Assembly (NCBI GenBank): GCA_963681505.1
Contig: OY811972.1
Coordinates: forward strand, 16,039,110-16,103,109
Reading direction: 5' to 3'
DNA: 64,000 nt
From: Eunapius fragilis
Lineage: Eukaryota; Porifera; Demospongiae; Spongillida; Spongillidae
The notes under the pieces are model-generated. The model saw only the letters and a program-made list of their open reading frames with translations, made no database searches and had not been told where the DNA came from. A program made the translations under genes and the position numbers. Below are positions 1 through 13,140 of this stretch, in pieces. How positions within the stretch are numbered: the stretch's first letter is position 1; each line of letters opens with the position of its first letter.

Positions 1-3000
1 GGCCCGTGGAACCAATTGGCCCAATTGGCATTAATAGCACATCTTGCGCCAATTGGGCCGATGGAACTAATTGGCCCAATTGGCATCAATTCATTGGGAC
101 ATATCGCATCAATTGGGCCCGTGGAACCAATTGGCCCAATTGGCATTAATAGGACATTTAGCGCCAATTGGGCCGATGGAACCAATTGGCCCAATTGGCA
201 TCAATTCTTTAGGACAAATCGCACCAATTGGGCCCGTGGAACCAATTGGCCCAATTGGCATAAATAGTACATATCGCGCCAATTGGGCCAATGGAACCAA
301 TTGGCCCAATTGGCATTAATTCATTGGGACATATCGCACCAATTGGGCCCGTGGAACCAATTGGCCGAATTGGCATCAATTCTTTGGTACAAATCGCACC
401 AATTGGGCTCGTGGAACCAATTGGCCCAATTGGCATTAATAGCACATCTTGCGCCAATTGGGCCGATGGAACTAATTGGCCCAATTGGCATCAATTCATT
501 GGGACATATCGTATCAATTGGGCCCGTGGAACCAATTGGCCCAATTGGCATTAATAGGACATTTAGCGCCAATTGGGCCGATGGAACCAATTGGCCCAAT
601 TGGCATCAATTCTTCGGGACAAATCGCACCAATTGGGCCCGTGGAACGAATTGGCCCAATTGGCATTAATAGTACATATCGCGCCAATTGGGCGGACGGA
701 AGCAATTGGCCCAATTGGCATTAATTCATTGGTACAAATCGCACCAATTGGGCCTGTGGAACCAATTGGCCCAATTGGCATAAATGGTACATATCGCGCC
801 AATTGGGCCGATGGAACCAATTCGCCCAATTGGCACCAATTCATCGGGACCTTTCGCACCAATTGGGCTCGTGGAACCAATTGGCCCAATTGGCATCAAT
901 AGGACATTTCGCGCCAATTGGGCCGATGGAACCAATTGGCACAAATGGCATCAATTCATCGGGACATATCGCACCAATTGGGCCCTTGGAACCAATTGGC
1001 CCAATTGGCATAAATAGTACATCTGGCGAAAATTGGGCCGATTGAACCAATTAGCCCAATTGGCACCAATACATCGGGACCTTTCGCACCAATTGGGCCC
1101 GTGGAACCAATAGGCCCAATTGGCATCAATAGGACATTTCGCGCCAATTGGGCCGATGTAACCAATTGGCCCAATTGGCATTAATAGTACATCTGGCGCC
1201 AATAGGGCCGATGGAACCAATTGGCCCAATTGACATCAATAGGACATTGGCATCAATAGGACATATCGCGCCAATTCGGCCGATAGAACCAATTGGCCCA
1301 ATTGGCATCAATTCTTTGGTACAAATCGCACCAATTGGGCCCGTGGAAACAATTGGCCCAATTGGCATGAAGAGTACATATCACGCCAATTGGGCCGACG
1401 GAACCAATACGCCCAATTGGCATTAATTCATTAGGACATATCGCACCAATTGGGCCCGTGGAACCAATTGGCCCAATTGGCATCAATTCATCGGGACATA
1501 TCGCACCAATTGGGCCCGTGGAACCAATTGGCCCAATTGGCATCAATTCATCGGGACATATCGCACCAATTGGGCCCATGGAACCAAATGGCCCAATTGG
1601 CATTAATAGTACATCTGGCGCCAATTGGGCTGATGGAACTAATTGGCCCAATTGGCATATATTCATTGGGACATATCGCACCAATTGGGCCCGTGGAACC
1701 AATTGGCCCAATTGGCATCAATTCATCGGGACATATCGCACCAATTGGGCCCATGGAACCAAATGGCCCAATTGGCATTAATAGTACATCTGGCGCCAAT
1801 TGGGCTGATGGAACTAATTGGCCCAATTGGCATATATTCATTGGGACATATCGCACCAATTGGGCCGGTGGAACCAATTGGCCCAATTGGCATCAATAGG
1901 ACATTTCGCGCCAATTGGGACGATGGAACCAATTGGCCCAATTGGCATCAATTCTTTGGTACAAATCGCACCAATTGGGCTCGTGGAACCAATTGGCCCA
2001 ATTGGCATTAATAGCACATCTTGCGCCAATTGGGCCGATGGAACTAATTGGCCCAATTGGCATCAATTCATTGGGACATATCGCATCAATTGGGCCCGTG
2101 GAACCAATTGGCCCAATTGGCATTAATAGGACATTTAGCGCCAATTGGGCCGATGGAACCAATTGGCCCAATTGGCATCAATTCTTCGGGACAAATCGCA
2201 CCAATTGGGCCCGTGGAACGAATTGGCCCAATTGGCATTAATAGTACATATCGCGCCAATTGGGCGGACGGAAGCAATTGGCCCAATTGGCATTAATTCA
2301 TTGGTACAAATCGCACCAATTGGGCCTGTGGAACCAATTGGCCCAATTGGCATAAATAGTACATATCGCGCCAATTGGGCCGATGGAACCAATTCGCCCA
2401 ATTGGCATCAATTCATCGGGACCTTTCGCACCAATTGGGCTCGTGGAACCAAATGGCCCAATTGGCATCAATAGGACATTTCGCGCCAATTGGGCCGATT
2501 TAACCAATTGGCCCAATTGGCACCAATTCATCGGGACCTTTCGCACCAATTGGGCCCGTGGAACCAATTGGCCCAATTGGCATAATAAGTACATTTCACG
2601 CTAATTGGGCCGACATAACCAATTGGTCCAATTGGCATCAATTCGTTGGGACAAATCGCACCAATTGGGTACGTGGAACCAATTCGCCCAATTGGCATAA
2701 ATAGTACGTATCGCGCCAATTGGACCGATGGAACCAATTGGCCCTATGGGCATCAATTCATTGGGACATATAGCACCAATTAGGCCCGTGGAACCAATTG
2801 GCCCAATTGACATCAATAGGACATTGGCATCAATTGGACATATCGCGCCTATTCGGCCGATGGAACCAATTGGCCCAATTGGCATCAATTCTTTGGTACA
2901 AATCGCACCAATTGGGCCCGTGGGAACAATTGGCCCAATTGGTATGAATAGTACATATCACGCCAATTGGGCCGATGGAACCAGTAGGCCCAATTGGCAG

Positions 3001-4022
3001 TAAGTCATTAGGACATATCGCTCCAATTGGGCCCGTGGAACCAATTGGCCCAATTGGCATCAATTCATCGGGACATATCGCACCAATTGGGCCCGTGGAA
3101 CCAATTGGCCCAATTGGCATTAATAGTACATCTGGCGCCAATTGGGCCGATGGAACTAATTGGCCCAATTGGCATCAATTCATTGGGACATATCGCACCA
3201 ATTTGGCCGGTCGAACCAATTGGCCCAATTGGCATCAATAGGACATTTAGCGCCAATTGGGCCGATGGAACCAATTGGCCCATTTGGCATCAATTCTTTG
3301 GGACAAATCACACCAATTGGGCCCGTGGAACCAATTGGCCCAATTGGCATAAATAGTACATATCGCGCCAATTGGGCGGACGGAAGCAATTGGCCCAATT
3401 GGCATTAATTCATTGGTACAAATCGCACCAATTGGGCCTGTGGAACCAATTGGCCCAATTGGCATAAATAGTACATATCGCGCCAATTGGGCCGATGGAA
3501 CCAATTCGCCCAATTGGCACCAATTCATCGGGACCTTTCGCACCAATTGGGCTCGTGGAACCAATTGGCCCAATTGGCATCAATAGGACATTTCGCGCCA
3601 ATTGGGCCGATGGAACCAATTGGCACAAATGGCATCAATTCATCGGGACATATCGCACCAATTGGGCCCTTGGAACCAATTGGCCCAATTGGCATAAATA
3701 GTACATCTGGCGAAAATTGGGCCGATGGAACCAATTAGCCCAATTGGCACCAATACATCGGGACCTTTCGCACCAATTGGGCCCGTGGAACCAATAGGCC
3801 CAATTGGCATCAATAGGACATTTCGCGCCAATTGGGCCGATGGAACCAATTGGCCCAATTGGCATTAATAGTACATCTGGCGCCAATAGGGCCGATGGAA
3901 CCAATTGGCCCAATTGGCACCAATTCATCGGGACCGTTCGCACCAATTGGGCCCGTGGTACCAATTGGCCCAATTGGCATCAATTCATCGGGACATATCG
4001 CACCAATTGGGCCCGTGGAACC

Positions 4023-6388
4023 AATTGGCCCAATTGGCATTAATAGTACATCTAACGCCAATTGGGCCGATGGAACTAATTGGCCCGATTGGCATTAATT
4101 CATTGGGACATATCGCACCAATTGGGCTCGTGGAACCAATTGGTCCAATTGGCATCAATTCATCGGGACATATCGCACCAATTGGGCCCGTGGAACCAAT
4201 TGGCCCAATTGGCATTAATAGCACATCTTGCGCCAATTGGGCCGATGGAACTAATTGGCCCAATTGGCATCAATTCATTGGGACATATCGCATCAATTGG
4301 GCCCGTGGAACCAATTGGCCCAATTGGCATTAATAGGACATTTAGCGCCAATTGGGCCAATGGAACCAATTGGCCCAATTGGCATTAATTCATTGGGACA
4401 TATCGCACCAATTGGGCCCGTGGAACCAATTGGCCGAATTGGCATCAATTCTTTGGTACAAATCGCATCAATTGGGCCCGTGGAACCAATTGGCCCAATT
4501 GGCATTAATAGGACATTTAGCGCCAATTGGGCCGATGGAACCAATTGGCCCTATTGGCATCAATTCTTTAGGACAAATCGCACCAATTGGGCCCGTGGAA
4601 CCAATTGGCCCAATTGGCATTAATAGCACATCTTGCGCCAATTGGGCCGATGGATCTAATTGGCCCAATTGGCATCAATTCATTGGGACATATCGCATCA
4701 ATTGGGCCCGTGGAACCAATTGGCCCAATTGGCATTAATAGGACATTTAGCGCCAATTGGGCCGATGGAACCAATTGGCCCAATTGGCATCAATTCTTTA
4801 GGACAAATCGCACCAATTGGGCCCGTGGAACCAATTGGCCCAATTGGCATAAATAGTACATATCGCGCCAATTGGGCCAATGGAACCAATTGGCCCAATT
4901 GGCATTAATTCATTGGGACATATCGCACCAATTGGGCCCGTGGAACCAATTGGCCCAATTGGCATCAATTCTTTGGTACAAATCGCACCAATTGGGCCCG
5001 TGGAACCAATTGGCCCAATGGGCATTAATAGTACATATCGCGCCAATTGGGCCGATGGAACCAATTGGCCCAATTGGCATCAATTCATCGGGACATATTG
5101 CACCAATTGGGCCCTTGGAACCAATTGGCCCAATTGGTATTAATAGTACATCTGGCGCCAATTGGGCCGATGGAACTAATTGGCCCAATTGGCATTAATT
5201 CATTGGGACATATCGCACCAATTGGGCCAGTGGAACCAATTGGCCTAATTGGCATAAATAGTAGATCTGGCGCCAATTGGGCCGATGGAAATAATTGGCC
5301 CAATTGGCACCAATTCATCGGGACCTTTCGCACCAATTGGGCCCGTGGAACTAATTGGTCCAATTGGCATCAATAGGACATTTCGCGCCTATTGGGCCGA
5401 TGGAAATAATTGGCCCAATTGGCATCAATAGGACATTTCGCGCCAATTGGGCCGATGGAACCAATCGGCCCTTTTGTCATCAATTCTTTGGGACAAATCG
5501 CACCAATTGGGCCCTTGGAACCAATTGGCCCAATTGGCATAAATAGTACACATCGCGCCAATTGGGCCGATGGAAGCAATTGGCCTAATTGGCATCAATT
5601 GATTGCTACATGTCTCACCAATTGGGCCCATGGAACCAATTGGCCCAATTGGCATCAATAAAACATTTCGCGCCAATTGGGCCGAAGGAACCAATTGGCC
5701 CAATTGGCATCAATTCATCGGGACCTTTCGCACCAATTGGGCCAGTGGAACCAATTGGCCCAATTGGCATTAATAGGACATCGCGCCAATTCGACCGATG
5801 GAACCAATTGGCTCTATTGGCATTAAGTTATTGGGACAAATTGCACCAATTGGGCCCGTGGATCCAATTGACCCAATTGGCATCAATAGTACATATCGCG
5901 CCAATTGGGCGGACGGAACCAATTGGCCCAATTGGTATTAATAGCAGTGATGCCGCGGTCTCATTAATAGTCAATCCGGCCTGGAGTTGTTAATCCTGTC
6001 ACTCTTGATGAAGCGCCGGCCTAGACGGTCTGTTAGGCGCTACTCACGGCCTTTATCATAGGCCGTGAGAACCGCCTAACAGACCGTCTGGGCCGGCGTT
6101 TCAACGAGACCGGCAGCACGGGGTGGAGTTTGAATTAATGAGACCGGGGCATCACTGAAATTTAATAGTTAACGGGCGCCAATTGGACCGAAGCAACCAA
6201 TTGGACCAATTGGCATCAATTCATTGGGACATATAGCACCAATTAGGCCCGTGGAACCAATTGGCACAATTGACATCAATAGGACATTGGCATCAATAGG
6301 ACATATCGCGCCAATTCGGCCGATAGAACCAATTGGCCCAATTGGCATCAATTCTTTGGTACAAATCGCACCAATTGGGCCCGTGGAA
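4023..6388 (+). repeat. ~2.37-kb block of satellite A shared with 35,292-37,657
   Basis: The sequence matches 35,292-37,657 at a constant offset of 31,269 bp and includes a foldback element in both places. A few single-base differences are visible, for example CAATGGGC near 5,017 versus CAATTGGC at the partner site. The edges were set by the first mismatch on the left (4,022 C versus 35,291 G) and by loss of similarity on the right. Confidence 0.8.
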
Positions 6389-8675
6389 AAAATTGGCCCA
6401 ATTGGCATGAAGAGTACATATCACGCCAATTGGGCCGACGGAACCAATACGCCCAATTGGCATTAATTCATTAGGACATATCGCACCAATTGGGCCCGTG
6501 GAACCAATTGGCCCAATTCGCATCAATTCATCGGGACATATCGCACCAATTGGGCCCGTGGAACCAATTGGCCCAATTGGCATTAATAGTACATCTGGCG
6601 CCAATTGGGCCGATGGAACTAATTGGCCCAATTGGCATTAATTCACTGGGACATATCACACCAATTAGGCTCGTGGAACCAATTGGCCCAATTGGCATCA
6701 ATTCATCGGGACATATCGCACCAATTGTGCCCGTGGAACCAATTGGCCCAATTGGCATAAATAGTACATATCGCGCCAATTGGGCCGATGGTACCAATTG
6801 GCCCAATTGGCATTAATTCATTGGGACATATCGCACCAATTGGGCCCATGGAACCAATTGGCCCAATTGGCATCAATTCATCGGGACATATCGCACCAAT
6901 TGTGCCCGTGGAACCAATTGGCCGAATTGGCATTAATAGTACATATGGCGTCAATTGGGACGATGGAACTAATTAGCCCAATTGGCATTAATTCATTGGG
7001 ACATATCGCACCAATTGGGCCCGTGGAACAAATTGGCCCAATTGGCATTAATAGTACATCTGGCGCCAATTGGGCCGATGGAACCAATTGGCCCAATTGG
7101 CACCAATTCATCGGGGCCTTTCGCACCAATTGGGCCCGTGGAACCAATTGGCCCAATTGGCATCAATTCATCGGGACATATCGCGCCAATTGGGCCCGTG
7201 GAACCAATTGGCCCAATTGGCATAAATAGTACATATCGCGCCAATTGGGTGGACGGACCAATTGGCCCAATTGGCATTAATTCATTGGTACAAATCGCAC
7301 CAATTGGGCCCGTGGAACCAATTGGCCAAATTGGCATAAATAGTACATATCGCGCCAATTGGGCCAATGGAACCAATTGGCCCAATTGGCATTAATTCAT
7401 TGGGACATATCGCACCAATTGGGCCCGTGGAACCAATTGTCCCAATTGGCATTAATAGGACATGTCGCGCCAATTCGTCCGATGGAACCAATTGGCCCTA
7501 TTGGCATGAAATTATTGGGACAAGTCGCACCAATTGGGCCCGTGGAACCAATTGGCCCAATTGGCATAAAAAGTACATTTCACGCTAATTGGGCCGACAT
7601 AACCAATTGGTCCAATTGGCATCAATTCGTTGGGACAAATCGCACCAATTGGGTACGTGGAACCAATTCGCCCAATTGGCATAAATAGTACGTATCGCGC
7701 CAATTGGACCGATGTAACCAATTGGCCCTATGGGCATCAATTCATTGGGACGTATAGCACCAATTAGGCCCGTGGAACCAATTGGCCCAATTGACATCAA
7801 TAGGACATTGGCATGAATTGGACATATCGCGCCAATTCGGCCGATGGAACCAATTGGCCCAATAGGCATCAATTCTTTGGTACAAATCGCACCAATTGGG
7901 CCCATGGGAACAATTGGCCCAATTGGTATGAATAGTACATATCACGCCAATTGGGCCGATGGAACCAGTAGGCCCAATTGGCATTAAGTCATTAGGACAT
8001 ATCGCTCCAATTGGGCCCGTGGAACCAATTGGCCCAATTGGCATCAATTCATCGGGACATATCGCACCAATTGGGCCCGTGGAACCAATTGGCCCAATTG
8101 GCATTAATAGTACATCTGGCGCCAATTGGGCCGATGGAACTAATTGGCCCAATTGGCATCAATTCATTGGGACATATCGCACCAATTGGGCCGGTCGAAC
8201 CAATTGGCCCAATTGGCATCAATAGGACATTTAGCGCCAATTGGGCCGATGGAACCAATTAGCCCAATTGGCATCAATTCTTTGGGACAAATCACACCAA
8301 TTGGGCCCGTGGAACCAATTGGCCCAATTGGCATAAATAGTACATATCGCGCCAATTGGGCGGACGGAACCAATTGGCCCAATTGGCATTAATTCATTGG
8401 TACAAATCGGACCAATTGGGCCCGTGGAACCAATTGGCCCAATTGGCATTAATTCATTGGGACATAACGCACCAATTGGGCCGGTGGAACCAATTGGCCC
8501 AATTGGCAGCAAATCATCAGGACATATCGCCCCAATTGGGCCCGTGGAACCAATTGGCCCAATTGGCATCAATTCATCGGGACATATCGCACCAATTGGG
8601 CCCGTTGAACCAATTGGCCCAATTGGCATCAATTCATCGGGACATATCGCACCAATTGGGCCCGTGGAACCAATT
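5687..8675 (+). repeat. 2,989-bp duplicated block in satellite A (first copy), containing a foldback element
   Basis: This block matches 10,041-13,029 at an offset of 4,354 bp, with scattered single-base differences (for example CTC versus CCC near 5,811/10,165). The limits are the first mismatches on each side (5,686/10,040 and 8,676/13,030). It includes foldback element copy 1, so the element was duplicated with its surroundings. Confidence 0.85.
5945..6157. mobile_element. 213-bp foldback element (non-autonomous hAT-like MITE), copy 1
   Basis: The sequence departs completely from satellite A here. It starts CAGTGATGCC and ends GGCATCACTG. The terminal inverted repeats are 24 bp (5,945-5,968 and 6,134-6,157) and match at 23 of 24 positions. 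A large central inverted repeat spans 6,014-6,098: two 39-nt arms pairing at 36 positions around a 7-nt loop (6,053-6,059), including AGACGGTCTGTTAGGCG facing CGCCTAACAGACCGTCT. The left flank ends ATTAATAG (5,937-5,944). The right flank has TTTAATAG at 6,161-6,168 after three extra A. This fits an 8-bp target duplication with one mismatch and the nTnnnnAn pattern known for hAT elements. CAGNG ends also fit hAT. There is no coding capacity. The hAT assignment is inference. Confidence 0.8.
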
Positions 8676-10040
8676 AGCCCGATTGGCATAAAAAGTACAA
8701 CTTGCGCCAATTGGGCCGATGGAACGAATTGGCCCAATTGGCATTAATTCATTGGGACATATCGCACCAATTGGGCCCGTGGAACCAATTGGCATTAATA
8801 GCACATCTGGCGCCAATTGGGCTGATGGAACTAATTGGCCCAATTGGCATCAGTTCATTGGGACATATCGCACCAATTGGGCCGGTGGAACCAATTGGCC
8901 CAATTGGTATTAATAGGACATTTAGCGCCAATTGGGCCGATGGAACCAATTGGCCCAATTGGCATCAATTCTTTCTTTGGGACAAATCGCACCAATTGGG
9001 CCCGTGGAACGAATTGGCCCAATTGGCATTAATAGTACATATCGCGCCAATTGGGCGGACGGAAGCAATTGGCCCAATTGGCATTAATTCATTGGTACAA
9101 ATCGCACCAATTGGGCCTGTGGAACCAATTGGCCCAATTGGCATAAATAGTACATATCGCGCCAATTGGGCCGATGGAACCAATTCGCCCAATTGGCACC
9201 AATTCATCGGGACCTTTCGCACCAATTGGGCTCGTGGAACCAATTGGCCCAATTGGCATCAATAGGACATTTCGCGCCAATTGGGCCGATGGAACCAATT
9301 GGCACAAATGGCATCAATTCATCGGGACATATCGCACCAATTGGGCCCTTGGAACCAATTGGCCCAATTGGCATAAATAGTACATCTGGCGAAAATTGGG
9401 CCGATGGAACCAATTAGCCCAATTGGCACCAATACATCGGGACCTTTCGCACCAATTGGGCCCGTGGAACCAATAGGCCCAATTGGCATCAATAGGACAT
9501 TTCGCGCCAATTGGGCCGATGGAACCAGTTGGCCCAATTGGCATTAATAGTACATCTGGCGCCAATAGGGTTGATGGAACCAATTGGCCCAATTGGCACC
9601 AATTCATCGGGACCTTTCGCACCAATTGGGCCCGTGGTACCAATTGGCCCAATTGGCATCAATTCATCGGGACATATCGCACCAATTGGGCCCGTGGAAC
9701 CAATTGGCCCAAATGGCATTAATAGTACATCTAACGCCAATTGGGCCGATGGAACTAATTGGCCCGATTGGCATTAATTCATTGGGACATATCGCACCAA
9801 TTGGGCTCGTGGAACCAATTGGCCCAATTGGCATCAATTCATCGGGACATATCGCACCAATTGGGCCCGTGGAACCAATTGGCCCAATTGGCATTAATAG
9901 CACATCTTGCGCCAATTGGGCCGATGGAACTAATTGGCCCAATTGGCATCAATTCATTTGGACATATCGCATCAATTGGGCCCGTGGAACCAATTGGCCC
10001 AATTGGCATTAATAGGACATTTAGCGCCAATTGGGCCGAT

Positions 10041-13029
10041 GGAACCAATTGGCCCAATTGGCATCAATTCATCGGGACCTTTCGCACCAATTGGGCCAGT
10101 GGAACCAATTGGCCCAATTGGCATTAATAGGACATCGCGCCAATTCGACCGATGGAACCAATTGGCCCTATTGGCATTAAGTTATTGGGACAAATTGCAC
10201 CAATTGGGCCCGTGGATCCAATTGACCCAATTGGCATCAATAGTACATATCGCGCCAATTGGGCGGACGGAACCAATTGGCCCAATTGGTATTAATAGCA
10301 GTGATGCCGCGGTCTCATTAATAGTCAATCCGGCCTGGAGTTGTTAATCCTGTCACTCTTGATGAAGCGCCGGCCTAGACGGTCTGTTAGGCGCTACTCA
10401 CGGCCTTTATCATAGGCCGTGAGAACCGCCTAACAGACCGTCTGGGCCGGCGTTTCAACGAGACCGGCAGCACGGGGTGGAGTTTGAATTAATGAGACCG
10501 GGGCATCACTGAAATTTAATAGTTAACGGGCGCCAATTGGACCGAAGCAACCAATTGGACCAATTGGCATCAATTCATTGGGACATATAGCACCAATTAG
10601 GCCCGTGGAACCAATTGGCACAATTGACATCAATAGGACATTGGCATCAATAGGACATATCGCGCCAATTCGGCCGATAGAACCAATTGGCCCAATTGGC
10701 ATCAATTCTTTGGTACAAATCGCACCAATTGGGCCCGTGGAAACAATTGGCCCAATTGGCATGAAGAGTACATATCACGCCAATTGGGCCGACGGAACCA
10801 ATACGCCCAATTGGCATTAATTCATTAGGACATATCGCACCAATTGGGCCCGTGGAACCAATTGGCCCAATTGGCATCAATTCATCGGGACATATCGCAC
10901 CAATTGGGCCCGTGGAACCAATTGGCCCAATTGGCATTAATAGTACATCTGGCGCCAATTGGGCCGATGGAACTAATTGGCCCAATTGGCATTAATTCAC
11001 TGGGACATATCACACCAATTAGGCTCGTGGAACCAATTGGCCCAATTGGCATCAATTCATCGGGACATATCGCACCAATTGTGCCCGTGGAACCAATTGG
11101 CCCAATTGGCATAAATAGTACATATCGCGCCAATTGGGCCGATGGTACCAATTGGCCCAATTGGCATTAATTCATTGGGACATATCGCACCAATTGGGCC
11201 CATGGAACCAATTGGCCCAATTGGCATCAATTCATCGGGACATATCGCACCAATTGTGCCCGTGGAACCAATTGGCCGAATTGGCATTAATAGTACATAT
11301 GGCGTCAATTGGGACGATGGAACTAATTAGCCCAATTGGCATTAATTCATTGGGACATATCGCACCAATTGGGCCCGTGGAACAAATTGGCCCAATTGGC
11401 ATTAATAGTACATCTGGCGCCAATTGGGCCGATGGAACCAATTGGCCCAATTGGCACCAATTCATCGGGACCTTTCGCACCAATTGGGCCCGTGGAACCA
11501 ATTGGCCCAATTGGCATCAATTCATCGGGACATATCGCACCAATTGGGCCCGTGGAACCAATTGGCCCAATTGGCATAAATAGTACATATCGCGCCAATT
11601 GGGTGGACGGACCAATTGGCCCAATTGGCATTAATTCATTGGTACAAATCGCACCAATTGGGCCCGTGGAACCAATTGGCCAAATTGGCATAAATAGTAC
11701 ATATCGCGCCAATTGGGCCAATGGAACCAATTGGCCCAATTGGCATTAATTCATTGGGACATATCGCACCAATTGGGCCCGTGGAACCAATTGTCCCAAT
11801 TGGCATTAATAGGACATGTCGCGCCAATTCGTCCGATGGAACCAATTGGCCCTATTGGCATGAAATTATTGGGACAAGTCGCACCAATTGGGCCCGTGGA
11901 ACCAATTGGCCCAATTGGCATAAAAAGTACATTTCACGCTAATTGGGCCGACATAACCAATTGGTCCAATTGGCATCAATTCGTTGGGACAAATCGCACC
12001 AATTGGGTACGTGGAACCAATTCGCCCAATTGGCATAAATAGTACGTATCGCGCCAATTGGACCGATGTAACCAATTGGCCCTATGGGCATCAATTCATT
12101 GGGACGTATAGCACCAATTAGGCCCGTGGAACCAATTGGCCCAATTGACATCAATAGGACATTGGCATGAATTGGACATATCGCGCCAATTCGGCCGATG
12201 GAACCAATTGGCCCAATAGGCATCAATTCTTTGGTACAAATCGCACCAATTGGGCCCATGGGAACAATTGGCCCAATTGGTATGAATAGTACATATCACG
12301 CCAATTGGGCCGATGGAACCAGTAGGCCCAATTGGCATTAAGTCATTAGGACATATCGCTCCAATTGGGCCCGTGAAACCAATTGGCCCAATTGGCATCA
12401 ATTCATCGGGACATATCGCACCAATTGGGCCCGTGGAACCAATTGGCCCAATTGGCATTAATAGTACATCTGGCGCCAATTGGGCCGATGGAACTAATTG
12501 GCCCAATTGGCATCAATTCATTGGGACATATCGCACCAATTGGGCCGGTCGAACCAATTGGCCCAATTGGCATCAATAGGACATTTAGCGCCAATTGGGC
12601 CGATGGAACCAATTAGCCCAATTGGCATCAATTCTTTGGGACAAATCACACCAATTGGGCCCGTGGAACCAATTGGCCCAATTGGCATAAATAGTACATA
12701 TCGCGCCAATTGGGCGGACGGAACCAATTGGACCAATTGGCATTAATTCATTGGTACAAATCGGACCAATTGGGCCCGTGGAACCAATTGGCCCAATTGG
12801 CATTAATTCATTGGGACATAACGCACCAATTGGGCCGGTGGAACCAATTGGCCCAATTGGCAGCAAATCATCAGGACATATCGCCCCAATTGGGCCCGTG
12901 GAACCAATTGGCCCAATTGGCATCAATTCATCGGGACATATCGCACCAATTGGGCCCGTTGAACCAATTGGCCCAATTGGCATCAATTCATCGGGACATA
13001 TCGCACCAATTGGGCCCGTGGAACCAATT
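10041..13029 (+). repeat. 2,989-bp duplicated block in satellite A (second copy), containing a foldback element
   Basis: Partner of the block at 5,687-8,675, with foldback element copy 2 at the same internal position. Segments immediately before it match yet other places in the array: about 9,089-10,040 resembles 3,410-4,361 at an offset of 5,679 bp. The array is therefore a mosaic of overlapping duplications. Confidence 0.85.
10299..10511. mobile_element. 213-bp foldback element, copy 2
   Basis: Same 213-bp element as at 5,945-6,157, exactly 4,354 bp downstream and with the same flanks (ATTAATAG at 10,291-10,298; AAATTTAATAG after the right end). The identical insertion point within the satellite unit shows that it was copied as part of the surrounding 2,989-bp block rather than by a new insertion. 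Confidence 0.8.
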
Positions 13030-13140
13030 GGCCCAATTGGCATTAATAGTACATATCGCGCCAATTGGGCCGATGGAACCAATTGGCCCAATTGGCATCA
13101 ATTCATCGGGACATATCGCACCAATTGGGCCCGTTGAACC

